Assembly: GCA_013399855.1 (NCBI GenBank)
Contig: VXAY01002359.1
Coordinates: forward strand, 1,530,939 to 1,594,938
Reading direction: 5' to 3'
From: Oxyruncus cristatus
Taxonomy: Eukaryota > Chordata > Aves > Passeriformes > Cotingidae
Length of the DNA stretch: 64,000 nucleotides
Position 1 is the stretch's first letter, and each line of letters begins with the position of its first letter. Both the position numbers and the translations under genes were made by a program. The notes beneath the pieces were generated by a model. The model searched no databases. It was not told the origin of the DNA and saw nothing but the letters and a program-made list of their open reading frames with translations. This document shows, piece by piece, positions 54,001 to 59,285 of the stretch.

Positions 54001-55078
54001 TGTTCTGTTAGAGGACTTGCTATGACTTTATAGGAACAGCAATTTTTGTAAAGAAATATTCATTTGATACGTACAGGAACACCATCTAAACCAGGAAATC
54101 CTGGGACTCCAGTTGGGCCCTAAAAACAGGTGATATGAAAAAACAAAGTTGACAAGGTCATTAAATTTTAAAAATAAGGAAAACCAAGAATATGTAATAC
54201 TATATAGCAAGAAACAAAAAACAGTCTTGTTTGAAATATGAGTCAAAAGCTGTAACTGTCAGAAATAAAGATCTGAAAAAAACTTATATGGGTTTAGCAG
54301 AGGACTAGTGCCAATAGCTAAACATGTGACAGATGGTGCAGTACAGGACAAATATCTAACACTCATTCATTCTCCTAAGATTATAAGATCACAGAGAAGG
54401 GGAAGTTGCCTGTAACTTATAAAGTAGTTCTGTACATAATTTCACAATCCTGCTCCTGTTTTGATATTACCAGCAGCAAAATTTTTATTTGTAGCACCTC
54501 CATTTTCAGGTGTGCCAGTTGCTGACATTAGTGTTTTCAGTCATCCTCTGAAATCAGTGGAATTAGACCAATAAGACTAATATGATTGATTGTACAACTG
54601 TGAAAGACATGAATCTGGACTACAATTTATACCCTTAAGTGGTAGTAAAATTCTGTTTAGTGCAGCACTTTTAAAAGCACCAAAAGCTCCCTCCAGCTCC
54701 ACATTTCTTCCACAAACCTATTTGAGGTTAAGCAGAATGACATGATATGTAACAATCAGAGGCTGAGTCTGTTTAATCTTATGTCTTCTGACAATTCTAA
54801 CTTTGCAATCCATGGCAAAAAAACTTCTGCAATATTTTTTCAAGAATGCTTTAATTAATTTCAGTGAGAATTCTGTTTCACTAGTCAACATTTAACACTA
54901 CATACTGTATATACCTAAAAGAGCAGTCTGTGGTGTTTCCTACCTTATCACCTTTTTCTCCAGCTGGCCCAGGCTGCCCATTCTCACCTCTCTGTCCTTT
55001 TTCCCCTGGCAGACCAGCTGGTCCTGTAGATCCCAAGGACCCAATTGGCCCCTGAGCTCCCAGATCACCAGGCTGACC
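5741..55078 (-). CDS. COL4A4: Type IV collagen alpha-4 chain gene, 5' partial (44 exons E1-E44)
   Basis: The gene encodes the alpha-4 chain, which trimerises with alpha-3 and alpha-5 to form the secreted collagen IV network of specialised basement membranes (glomerulus, cochlea, lens capsule). The 44 exons join in one open frame of 1,620 codons plus stop, about 1,390 residues of interrupted Gly-X-Y helix followed by a duplicated C4 NC1 domain. All 12 NC1 cysteines are present (1 in E42, 6 in E43, 5 in E44). Landmarks shared with human alpha-4, from memory, include TPPLP before a KG, a CxC motif before PGP/AGP, DP(A/T) in E31, and [10 protein letters not shown]. The helix is frequently interrupted, as is normal for this family. 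The 5' end is missing: signal peptide and 7S exons are not in the window. Introns not listed separately (up to about 1.4 kb) show nothing beyond simple sequence. Alternatives such as COL4A2 or COL4A6 fit the NC1 sequence less well. Confidence 0.97.
6641..6927 (-). CDS. COL4A4: COL4A4 exon E43 (central NC1)
   Basis: This exon has 287 bases, the largest in the gene. It starts in a split Gly and ends on a whole codon (ATG|gtgaga). It carries six NC1 cysteines ([31 protein letters not shown]) and the end of the first C4 repeat. The stretch [13 protein letters not shown] lacks the two methionines of human SAAPLPMMPLSEE. It ends [10 protein letters not shown]. Confidence 0.97.
6928..8724 (-). other. 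Intron E42-E43
   Basis: The intron has 1,797 bases with a gtatgt donor and a tattttcag acceptor. No gene, repeat family or conserved block was recognised in it. Confidence 0.85.
8725..8913 (-). CDS. COL4A4: COL4A4 exon E42 (end of helix, start of NC1)
   Basis: This exon has 189 bases. The helix ends [15 protein letters not shown] and the NC1 domain opens [19 protein letters not shown], containing the first NC1 cysteine. It ends [11 protein letters not shown] with Gly split. NC1 domains select chain partners and join trimers head to head. The acceptor is tgtggatcag and the donor CTTG|gtatgt. Confidence 0.97.
9642..9758 (-). CDS. COL4A4: COL4A4 exon E41
   Basis: This exon has 117 bases. It begins [14 protein letters not shown] (one cysteine, human SGPGCKGEPG nearby) and ends GYAGPQ. 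The acceptor is gtatttatccag and the donor CAAG|gtaaga. Confidence 0.95.
9759..11499 (-). other. Intron E40-E41
   Basis: The intron has 1,741 bases. It holds the 10-base tandem repeat and a G-rich run at 10219-10237; nothing else was recognised. Confidence 0.85.
10807..10836. repeat. Tandem repeat, 10-base unit x3
   Basis: Three perfect copies of TAAGTACTTC. The unit contains the palindrome AAGTACTT. It is in the E40-E41 intron. Confidence 0.9.
11500..11631 (-). CDS. COL4A4: COL4A4 exon E40
   Basis: This exon has 132 bases. It contains the break [12 protein letters not shown], matching human DVDDCPRIPG, with one cysteine. It then runs in regular repeats to HPGPHG. The acceptor is acacattccag and the donor CATG|gtaagc. 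Confidence 0.95.
11845..12413 (+). mobile_element. CR1 LINE, 3' end with decayed reverse-transcriptase C-terminus
   Basis: An open frame in this stretch (11814-12206) translates to motifs typical of the CR1 ORF2 C-terminal region: [35 protein letters not shown] and YSYLKGVC. It is followed by a CR1-type 3' UTR with GGATATTAGGAAATATTTCC, a decayed TCCCTGGAGGTATT block and GATGATCTTGAAGGCCTTTC. It is 5' truncated and has lost sequence between the frame end and the 3' UTR, so it is not active. It lies antisense to COL4A4 in the E39-E40 intron. Confidence 0.85.
13019..13027 (-). CDS. COL4A4: COL4A4 exon E39, 9-base micro-exon
   Basis: The minus strand reads aatccttcag|GTTTCATAG|gtaagttc, a good acceptor and a strong donor only nine bases apart. 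Inserted between E38 and E40 it keeps the split-Gly frame and gives GPTG-FIG-DPGEPG. Human alpha-4 has GPTG-LPG-PRGEPG at this place, which needs exactly one extra triplet unit. I also recall a 9-base exon in the human gene. Without this exon E38 would still join E40 in frame, so it could be skipped as a cassette. Confidence 0.85.
   Translation of the reverse strand, partial: VS
13341..13439 (-). CDS. COL4A4: COL4A4 exon E38
   Basis: This exon has 99 bases, 33 regular codons beginning [13 protein letters not shown] and ending GPRGPT. The acceptor is tttatttccag. The donor ACAG|gtagtc is moderate. Confidence 0.95.
14060..14215 (-). CDS. COL4A4: COL4A4 exon E37
   Basis: This exon has 156 bases. 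The break [12 protein letters not shown] aligns with human GSVDLLRGEPGD, and the rest is regular helix ending GRQGPKG. The acceptor is caattaccacag and the donor AAGG|gtatga. Confidence 0.95.
14698..14805 (-). CDS. COL4A4: COL4A4 exon E36
   Basis: This exon has 108 bases. The break [19 protein letters not shown] corresponds to human [20 protein letters not shown]. The acceptor is gctcatatag and the donor AGAG|gtatca. Confidence 0.95.
15750..16195 (-). mobile_element. CR1 LINE fragment
   Basis: Read on the minus strand, the interval contains [20 protein letters not shown], the conserved CR1 ORF2 C-terminus, followed by CR1 3' sequence ending near AGTGATTCTGTGATT. The + strand shows the familiar reverse form (aatcacagaatcactgagg, ctctcctca near its two ends). 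It is 5' truncated, diverged and in the same orientation as COL4A4, in the E35-E36 intron. Confidence 0.8.
16615..16743 (-). CDS. COL4A4: COL4A4 exon E35
   Basis: This exon has 129 bases. It begins with the break GQSETGPPG (human GLHDVGPPG) and contains [11 protein letters not shown] (human SPGISPPGPRG). The acceptor is ttcttataaag and the donor CCAG|gtaaga. Confidence 0.95.
17544..17615 (-). CDS. COL4A4: COL4A4 exon E34
   Basis: This exon has 72 bases and encodes [19 protein letters not shown] and the following repeats, matching human GLNGLHGLKGQKG. The acceptor is atacctttcag and the donor CCAG|gtaaag. Confidence 0.95.
17616..21507 (-). other. Intron E33-E34
   Basis: The intron has 3,892 bases, one of the two longest inside the visible gene. 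It contains T/A homopolymers (for example 20461-20474) and a 19-base duplication. E33 joins E34 in frame, so no exon is required here, and I saw no Gly-X-Y coding block on either strand. Confidence 0.8.
20700..20734. repeat. Tandem duplication, 19-base unit
   Basis: GAAAAAGTGAATCTGTCTT is followed directly by a second partial copy (GAAAAAGTGAATCTG). It is in the E33-E34 intron. Confidence 0.8.
21508..21615 (-). CDS. COL4A4: COL4A4 exon E33
   Basis: This exon has 108 bases, 36 regular codons beginning [13 protein letters not shown]. The acceptor is tttttccactctcag and the donor AAAG|gtaaac. Confidence 0.95.
21912..22019 (-). CDS. COL4A4: COL4A4 exon E32
   Basis: This exon has 108 bases, 36 regular codons beginning [13 protein letters not shown]. 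The acceptor is an uninterrupted run of 20 T followed directly by AAG. The donor is CCAG|gtaaga. Confidence 0.95.
22023..22042. repeat. A20 homopolymer
   Basis: Twenty A on the + strand, T on the coding strand, sit directly before the AAG acceptor of E32. It doubles as that exon's pyrimidine tract. Confidence 0.9.
22475..22549 (-). CDS. COL4A4: COL4A4 exon E31
   Basis: This exon has 75 bases, split Gly at both ends. It encodes [17 protein letters not shown], matching the human GNKGDPASHFGPPG break. The acceptor is tacctccacag and the donor CCAG|gtacct. Confidence 0.95.
23054..23117 (-). CDS. COL4A4: COL4A4 exon E30
   Basis: This exon has 64 bases, whole-codon start (GGT GAC) and split-Gly end. 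It encodes [13 protein letters not shown] and GPKGCKG with one cysteine. Its acceptor aattag directly follows a T run (A run on the + strand) that is broken by the 32-N gap. The frame from E29 is intact. Confidence 0.93.
23137..23168. other. Assembly gap (32 N)
   Basis: The gap has 32 Ns flanked by 13 A on the left (23124-23136) and 14 A on the right (23169-23182). The gap is therefore inside a homopolymer that is the pyrimidine tract of E30 on the coding strand. The true length is unknown. Confidence 0.98.
24267..24445 (-). CDS. COL4A4: COL4A4 exon E29
   Basis: This exon has 179 bases, split-Gly start and whole-codon end (CAG|gtaaac). It is a long regular helix beginning [13 protein letters not shown] and ending GEPGDQ. 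The acceptor is attaacttcag. Confidence 0.95.
24716..24823 (-). CDS. COL4A4: COL4A4 exon E28
   Basis: This exon has 108 bases, split Gly at both ends. The break [16 protein letters not shown] aligns with human GEMAIISQKGTPG and adds a cysteine. The acceptor is tttggctcaaag and the donor AGAG|gtaagt. Confidence 0.95.
25198..25341 (-). CDS. COL4A4: COL4A4 exon E27
   Basis: This exon has 144 bases, split Gly at both ends. It begins [13 protein letters not shown] and ends [10 protein letters not shown] with one cysteine. The donor AAAG|gtttgt lacks the usual purine at +3 and is the weakest donor in the 3' half. The acceptor is catattaccag. Confidence 0.93.
25960..26212 (-). mobile_element. CR1 LINE ORF2 internal fragment
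   Basis: On the minus strand this resembles the linker between CR1 endonuclease and reverse transcriptase (a segment like [22 protein letters not shown], with disruptions). There is no 3' tail, so it is an internal remnant. It lies in the E26-E27 intron. Recognition is from memory of avian CR1 and the exact ends are uncertain. Confidence 0.6.
26524..26694 (-). CDS. COL4A4: COL4A4 exon E26
   Basis: This exon has 171 bases, 57 uninterrupted Gly-X-Y codons beginning [13 protein letters not shown] and ending GFPGET. The acceptor is ctctttttctcag and the donor ACAG|gtgcgt. Confidence 0.95.
27349..27510 (-). CDS. COL4A4: COL4A4 exon E25
   Basis: This exon has 162 bases, split Gly at both ends. 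It holds two cysteines in [16 protein letters not shown], where the second sits in the Y position of a regular repeat. Human has a nearby GPPGHSCERG. The acceptor is tttttttcccag and the donor CAAG|gtatac. Confidence 0.95.
28397..28615 (-). CDS. COL4A4: COL4A4 exon E24
   Basis: This is the longest helix exon visible, with 219 bases (73 codons). It begins [10 protein letters not shown] (human GFRGDMGDPG) and has breaks GSTADGKDG and GDTTYGPPG (human GDPAFGHLGPPG). The acceptor is cctatcaacag and the donor CAAG|gtacgg. Confidence 0.95.
28666..28708. repeat. GTTT-rich simple repeat
   Basis: Alternating TGTTTG and T-run blocks (TGTTTGTTTTTTTG variants) lie just upstream of E24 on the gene strand, in the E23-E24 intron. 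Confidence 0.7.
29173..29277 (-). CDS. COL4A4: COL4A4 exon E23
   Basis: This exon has 105 bases, split Gly at both ends, beginning [13 protein letters not shown] and with the short break [11 protein letters not shown]. The acceptor is ttttatttccag and the donor GAAG|gtgaat. Confidence 0.94.
30332..30400 (-). CDS. COL4A4: COL4A4 exon E22
   Basis: This exon has 69 bases, split Gly at both ends. The break [15 protein letters not shown] aligns with human GDTISCNVTYPGRHG. The human cysteine and N-V-T sequon are both missing here. The acceptor is tcttccttcag and the donor CAAG|gtatgt. Confidence 0.94.
30979..31162 (-). CDS. COL4A4: COL4A4 exon E21
   Basis: This exon has 184 bases, whole-codon start (GGC) and split-Gly end. 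It contains the breaks GVSLPGDKG and GLGVPGPPG. The acceptor is gttttatttcag and the donor AAAG|gtaatt. It completes the second phase switch begun by E20. Confidence 0.94.
31514..31620 (-). CDS. COL4A4: COL4A4 exon E20
   Basis: This exon has 107 bases, split-Gly start and whole-codon end (GAG|gtatgt). It begins [16 protein letters not shown], close to human GHKGERGPDGPPGFPG. The acceptor is atattttaag. Confidence 0.94.
32861..32933 (-). CDS. COL4A4: COL4A4 exon E19
   Basis: This exon has 73 bases, starting on whole codon GGG and ending one base into Gly. It encodes [13 protein letters not shown] and the break DPGRVRIKG (human MVVSRVKG). The acceptor atcgatggtaag has a purine-rich last stretch behind a good pyrimidine tract. 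Confidence 0.92.
34196..34500. repeat. GT-rich then CA-rich low-complexity block
   Basis: A TTTG/GGTT-rich arm (about 34200-34268, including four GGTT units at 34223-34238) is followed about 80 bases later by an AAAC/CAAA-rich arm (about 34347-34483). The two arms are roughly complementary, so single strands could fold back. It lies in the E18-E19 intron. Confidence 0.7.
34946..35100 (-). CDS. COL4A4: COL4A4 exon E18
   Basis: This exon has 155 bases, running from a split Gly to a whole-codon end (CCT|gtgagt). The acceptor is gaagtcaag. It begins [14 protein letters not shown], matching the human GLCACEPG break, so the Cys-X-Cys pair is conserved. A further AG nine codon-bases inside (TGTAG) is not the acceptor, because using it would remove the conserved CLC. 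Confidence 0.91.
35412..35504 (-). CDS. COL4A4: COL4A4 exon E17
   Basis: This exon has 93 bases. It opens with [10 protein letters not shown], a conserved non-collagenous break with one cysteine, then continues Gly-X-Y to GAKGEK. The acceptor is tttttcaaag and the donor AAGG|gtaagt. Confidence 0.94.
36055..36219 (-). CDS. COL4A4: COL4A4 exon E16
   Basis: This exon has 165 bases. It contains [11 protein letters not shown], aligned with the human RPDSAPGKPG interruption. Ending it with the donor CCCA|gtaggt makes the next codon AGT and gives LPSVICTVRG, parallel to human LPGSSVIYCSVG. A second GT six bases downstream would shift the frame and was not used. The acceptor is tttttttctag. Confidence 0.9.
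36817..36921 (-). CDS. COL4A4: COL4A4 exon E15
   Basis: This exon has 105 bases. It starts with the last two bases of a Gly codon and ends with A, the first base of a Ser codon completed by E16 (QDGT then S). This is a break in Gly-X-Y at the junction, in the region where human has EACAGMIG. The acceptor is ccctgtag and the donor ACAA|gtaaga. Confidence 0.93.
38357..38426 (-). CDS. COL4A4: COL4A4 exon E14 (phase-switch exon)
   Basis: This exon has 70 bases. It starts on a whole codon (GGG GAT) and ends after the first base of a Gly codon, so it moves the gene from phase-0 to split-Gly junctions. It encodes [13 protein letters not shown] followed by [11 protein letters not shown], matching the human VLVTPPLPLKG interruption. 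The donor AAAG|gttata departs from consensus at +3 to +6. Confidence 0.93.
38427..42160 (-). other. Intron E13-E14
   Basis: The intron has 3,734 bases and separates the thirteen phase-0 exons from the split-Gly part of the gene. E13 joins E14 with the spacing seen in the human protein, so no exon is missing. No mobile element was recognised. Confidence 0.8.
42161..42214 (-). CDS. COL4A4: COL4A4 exon E13
   Basis: This exon has 54 bases, phase 0-0, and encodes 18 Gly-X-Y residues beginning [10 protein letters not shown]. It is the last of the thirteen symmetric phase-0 exons. The acceptor is atcatttccag and the donor CAG|gtgaaa. Confidence 0.95.
43276..43320 (-). CDS. COL4A4: COL4A4 exon E12
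   Basis: This exon has 45 bases, phase 0-0, and encodes [15 protein letters not shown], a close match to human GDPGSYGSPGFPGLK. The acceptor is tttttttcag and the donor AAG|gtacga. Confidence 0.95.
43953..44012 (-). CDS. COL4A4: COL4A4 exon E11
   Basis: This exon has 60 bases, phase 0-0, and encodes [20 protein letters not shown]. The short GRG repeat corresponds to human GIGAKGEKG. The acceptor is atgctccag and the donor CGG|gtaagg. Confidence 0.94.
45218..45238. repeat. A21 homopolymer
   Basis: Twenty-one A start 15 bases beyond the lower end of E10 when read towards lower coordinates, inside the E10-E11 intron next to the E10 donor. It is simple sequence with no A-tailed element recognised upstream. 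Confidence 0.85.
45253..45306 (-). CDS. COL4A4: COL4A4 exon E10
   Basis: This exon has 54 bases, phase 0-0, 18 uninterrupted Gly-X-Y residues beginning [10 protein letters not shown]. The acceptor is tatatgtag and the donor AAA|gtaagt. Confidence 0.94.
46055..46219 (+). mobile_element. CR1 LINE 3' UTR fragment
   Basis: GTGGATGCCCCATCCTTGG, CCAGGTTGGATGAGG, a degenerate CATGGTCTAGTGGAAGG block, CCTTCCAACCCAACCCAG and the tail TATGATTCTATG follow each other in the order of the CR1 3' end. It is antisense to COL4A4 in the E9-E10 intron. Confidence 0.85.
46706..46786 (-). CDS. COL4A4: COL4A4 exon E9
   Basis: This exon has 81 bases, phase 0-0, 27 residues. It carries the interruption [17 protein letters not shown], aligned with human TLLVEPPDFCLYKGEK, and the human cysteine is absent. 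The donor is AAG|gtgtta, a weak match beyond the +1 GT. Confidence 0.93.
47731..47772 (-). CDS. COL4A4: COL4A4 exon E8
   Basis: This exon has 42 bases, phase 0-0, and encodes [14 protein letters not shown]. The one-residue-short repeat (G-I before G-V-D) matches the human NPGVGVKGQ interruption. The acceptor is tcaattag and the donor CCG|gtaaga. Confidence 0.93.
47944..47979 (-). CDS. COL4A4: COL4A4 exon E7
   Basis: This exon has 36 bases, phase 0-0, and encodes [12 protein letters not shown]. The acceptor is cttttaaag and the donor CAG|gtaggc. Only 171 bases of intron separate it from E8. Confidence 0.93.
48428..48490 (-). CDS. COL4A4: COL4A4 exon E6
   Basis: This exon has 63 bases, phase 0-0, 21 residues, beginning [10 protein letters not shown] and containing [10 protein letters not shown]. 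The acceptor is tcttttccag and the donor CCT|gtaaga. Confidence 0.94.
49256..49291 (-). CDS. COL4A4: COL4A4 exon E5
   Basis: This exon has 36 bases, phase 0-0, and encodes [12 protein letters not shown]. The acceptor is gtcattacag and the donor CCA|gtaagt. It is one of two 36-base exons in the 5' cluster. Confidence 0.93.
49514..49582 (-). CDS. COL4A4: COL4A4 exon E4
   Basis: This exon has 69 bases, phase 0-0. Gly-X-Y is broken by [11 protein letters not shown], matching the position of the human NSVFILGAVKG interruption. The acceptor is ctttaaag and the donor CCA|gtaagt. Confidence 0.94.
49583..52306 (-). other. Intron E3-E4
   Basis: The intron has 2,724 AT-rich bases. No exon, repeat family or RNA gene was recognised in it. 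Confidence 0.8.
52307..52423 (-). CDS. COL4A4: COL4A4 exon E3
   Basis: This exon has 117 bases, phase 0-0, 39 residues. It contains [13 protein letters not shown], with an N-G-S glycosylation sequon and an RGD. Human alpha-4 has [12 protein letters not shown] here, so the sequon is conserved and the bird chain has an extra cysteine. The donor is TAT|gtacgt. Confidence 0.95.
52424..54074 (-). other. Intron E2-E3
   Basis: The intron has 1,651 bases. Nothing beyond short A and T runs was recognised. Confidence 0.8.
54075..54119 (-). CDS. COL4A4: COL4A4 exon E2
   Basis: This exon has 45 bases, phase 0-0, and encodes [15 protein letters not shown], almost identical to human alpha-4 at this place. 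The acceptor is tgtttttag and the donor CCT|gtacgt. The last exonic base is not G, as in several of the 5' exons that end on a whole codon. Confidence 0.95.
54944..55078 (-). CDS. COL4A4: COL4A4 exon E1 (first visible helix exon)
   Basis: This exon has 135 bases, phase 0 at both ends, between acceptor cttttcag and donor AAG|gtagga. It encodes 45 residues of nearly perfect Gly-X-Y beginning [10 protein letters not shown] and ending GEKGDK. Human alpha-4 has a comparable segment just after its cysteine-rich N-terminus, so this is probably exon 5 by human numbering. Confidence 0.95.
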
Positions 55079-56716
55079 CTGAAAAGAGTCCAAAGAAGTG
55101 AATGAATATGCTGTAAACCTCGCAGCAGGCAGGAAAGCAGAGATGACCATGGCTAAAACAAGGCTTACGGTGTGTTAACACTCATGATTCAGAACAGGTT
55201 GCTGTACAGCCTGCAGAACTGTTCTGTGCATTACATGCTACAGGAACACGACCCTCAGATTTAACAACTTGCTCAAGGTGATCATTTCTTTTCACCTTCA
55301 TCAGGTCTCCAAGGCCACCTGGCTGAGATGCCTGGGGTAAACTGCAAGTCTTCCTGGCTCTACCAATGTAAGTATCACCTTTTATAAGCCTAAGCCTCCA
55401 CTGAGTGTTGTGTTTTCCCACCAGAGAAATGAGAACTTATTTTAGACAAAGGGACTTTGCACCCAATTAGAACAAATCAGGAGAGTTCTCTCTTTCTTTT
55501 AAGTCAAGATATGGTAATTATCTTAAGTTTTCCTAGCTCATGTCTTCCATCATCACTCTCAGATCTTAATGCCTTATTTAAAAGTTGTGAAGTTTCCTGC
55601 AGGAAAAAATGCTAAGTTATTAGTCAACATATTTACAGAAAGTATCAATTTTAATAGATTGTGTTAAAATGGTTTTGGAGGTTGCAGAATTCCATTTATC
55701 TATAAATGGCTCTAAATTGAGTACCTGTACCTATGTTACCATACAGACCGTCTCCATGGAATTCCATTAATTTTCCCAAGGTAACATATTTTTATTTATT
55801 CTTTACTTCCCATTCCAACTAATTTTTTAGGCCTACAGCACTGCTGTGGAGTTGTTTCAGATTTGTTGCAGGTTTTGTTCTGTGCTGCTAAACAAACTAC
55901 ACAATTATAGATTCAAAGTGCTGAATAAAGCAAGCTTTCTAATCAGATTTCACATGTGAGCTGTCTACACTTCCACCCTACAAAATCTAAATATTTATAG
56001 GTCTTTATTTCTCTTACTAATCTTTTTCATTCTGTATCACTATCTTTGTTTACCTATAACTTGTTCTGTTTTCGAACTGAAGTGTTTCAATTTAAGAATT
56101 TGTCAATCAATGACACCATATTATTAAAAAAGAGAATAAAATGGGATCCACGCATTCCTGGGAAAACTATAAGGCTTTAGGACCACTTGGGGGCAGTAAA
56201 AGATATTTCAGTATCCACAGAAATAACAGACCATATGTTTATTTCTATGAATGGACTGAACAGAAATAAAAAAAAGAAATGAAAGATGATTTTAAGCAAA
56301 TATGTAACTTCAGGAAGCAAAAGAACTGAATGCTCATTTTTCAGTGTAAACATTGCAGCAATCTGTCTGCACAAAATCTTACCTTGTGAATTGCAGGCAG
56401 GGATCTATACTTCTTTTTCCTTTTATTTATTTTCTATTTATGTTTTTAAATCAGTGTGATTTGACACTTGGAAGAGATCTATGGCATGCATAATTCAATC
56501 AAATCAGCAAAGACACAGAGGAGGTAATTTACTACATGTTTGCACAGGAACATACTATAGGTTTATACCATAGTGGAAGCAGGACTGGATGACCACTGGC
56601 CCTTTAGATATGAATAGGAACTTAGTCCAGAGGCTAGAAAAAGAAGTCCTACACTTAGAAGTAAGGACTACCTGGAAAAAGTTTCCTCATGCAACTCATG
56701 CTCCATTTATCTGTAC

Positions 56717-56744
56717 TGGCTCATCTCATCTCATCTTATCTCAA
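56717..56744. repeat. TCTCA pentamer repeat
   Basis: A short run of TCTCA units, with one TCTTA variant, in the intron upstream of E1. Confidence 0.75.
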
Positions 56745-59044
56745 CCTTGATCCTGCTTCCAGTGAGTCACTGGCAAAAACTCCAGGGCAGGCTCGGCATG
56801 TTGTCCTCACTAACAGTTACAGTTCTCTTGACACCATAATTCGAGGAGTGTCAAATATTATGCAAATTAGGGGCTACTCCTATTAAAAGCTCATAATTCT
56901 GCATGCTTGTTAACAGTGAATGGACAGTCAGGATTCTGGGTGTTTAATTTGAGCATTTGCTTGCATGAACAATTGCAGCCTGTCTACTGGCAGTGCCTTG
57001 CACATTCTCTGTCAGAAAACTGAATTTACTCATTGAAGTACTTTTAAAGTAGGCATTATGCCCATTAAATACTTGATTAAAAAAAAAAAAACACTTGACA
57101 ACCATTTGAAATAAAGAATAATTTTGAGTATAAGTGAAATGAATGAGCCTAATGATATAATAAAATACAACTGCTTGAAGACTTTACTTGAAGCAGCACA
57201 TTTTTTTAGTACTCTGAAGTAGCTACTACTGTGCAAAATGCAACATTCATCAGCAGAAAAAAAAAGTATAAGATGTTTATCAGTAATGTTCTAATACCTT
57301 TGTCTTAATGCATTTTATTAACAACAAGTTTTGGCAGCAACTTCAATATTTTCAATTTATAGTGTATATGCTCTGAATTCAAGTGTTGAAAATTTTCAAA
57401 TCATGTTATATCCTTTGAGCAGCTGAAGAAATATGATTTTCATTGCACTCAGAAAAAAGTGGAGACACTGTATGCATTCTATGGTAATTATCTATCATAA
57501 TTAACCAACAAACACTTCCAGGACATGTAGTCCTTCAGATTGATAAAATGTCTTCGTTTGTTGCTGCCCTGTGAATTTAATTGACTCCATGGTTTATGTC
57601 TTCAGTAGAAGGTAATGAAGTCATTAAACAGAGGCACTGAATCCCGAATTCACAATAGGTTTGGCAGCTGATACAACTTTAGCATGCCATGTGAAGCTGG
57701 TGGATTGTCTCTCTTTCTTTCAGCTCAAAGACTGATAATGACTGGGAGCTTTGTTAAGACCAAACTGATACCATGTCATAACATCTATTATCACATCTAT
57801 TATTTGTGCCCATCCAATGTGACTACACAGCATTACAGTCTCAGGACAGCTGTACAAATAAAGAGGATGAAGGTAGTCATGCTCATGTGGAAATGACAAA
57901 TTAGCTCAGTTAAAATGAACAGAATATTATGCCTGCTCTGCCATCTGATGCCAATAAATTCCTTTAGGATTTCAATGCCTTGTTAATTGTCTAGGTCAGG
58001 AACTACCCATGCCAAGACTACGGTCTGTTATTTTAGCATATCCTGGGCTTGACCTGCAGTAAGAAATTGACTTTTGACAAAACAAGGCTATATTTTTTTT
58101 AATTAACTATCCTTCCTAAAACTAAGACTGCAAATACTTCAGAATCATGCAATGAAAGATTTAATGCTGTTTGGAAAAGGCTGTGGCCAAGGTTATTTGG
58201 AATTACTTTTTTTGGATGCCTAAGACTGAAGAGCATCTGATTTTTAAAGTGCCCTGAGACTTAACTGTCTGAAAGCACAACATTTTAAAGGAGTCTTAAT
58301 TGGAAATTAAAAAAAATGGTTCATGCTATTAGAGTGAGTTGTCTCTTGCTTCTCATTATCAATGAAGTCAAAAGAAACCCAGTTTGACCTGCAATTAGGA
58401 TACTACCCTACGTTACAGGCTGTGGAGATGTACCAGTGATATGGAAATGCACTTAGCTCTGTTCATAAGGACAAAAATGAAAATGCACATCAACTCCACA
58501 CACTCAGACTGTAGGCAAATAATACAACACCCCTTTTCATTCTGCATGGGACTCTGGCTTGTAACCAGCCTTTCTCATTCCACCAGGAGCAGGACAGAGA
58601 AAGGGAGCAGAGTAAAGCAGGCTGAGGGCAAGAGAGGAGAGCTCACAACGGCATTTGCAGACAGATGTTTTCTTTTGTGATCTGCTTGGTGAGGTGGGGG
58701 CATCTGCTCCTCCTCTAAGCTCCACCCATGCCCTCTCCCCTTTCCAAAGAGCGTGTCTATGACATGGCAAAGCCACAGCTTTCAGGGCTTGGAGGGGTGT
58801 CCATTCTGGGAAGATTTCACTCCTCGCTGTAGCTGTGTAGGACTGGGACCAAACCCCTTTTTATTGTAAGTCAAGGCTCCATAGAAAAACCCCTCTTCTA
58901 AATATGAACCTGATAAAGATGAGATAAACCTGAGAAATCACACAACTTGGCATTAAATCCACTCTCTTGTCCTTAATAGAGCAAAATAGATCATCTATTT
59001 TTCATGTTTAGATTTTGAGCCAATTAAATGCAACAGTAACTCCT

Positions 59045-59285
59045 AGAGCCATGGGCAGGGACACCTTTCACTAGAACAGGTTACTCAAAGCCCCATCCGG
59101 CCTGGCCTTGAATGCTTCCAAGGATGGGGCATTCACCACCCCTCACAATAAGGAATTTCTTCCCAATATCTAATCTAAACCTACCCTTTTTTAGTTTGAA
59201 GCTGTTCCCCCTTGTCCTGTCACTACATGCTCTTGTAAATAGTCTCTCTCCATCTTTCTTGTACAAAGCATGTGAACCATGCTGC
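59045..59285 (-). mobile_element. CR1 LINE fragment
   Basis: The minus-strand translation includes TRACSDRTRGNSFKLKKGRF and RLDIGKKF, the CR1 ORF2 C-terminus, followed by sequence similar to the CR1 3' UTR (CATCCTTGGAAGCATTCAAG and GGCCGGATGGGGCTTTGAG on the minus strand). It lies in the intron upstream of E1. Confidence 0.85.
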
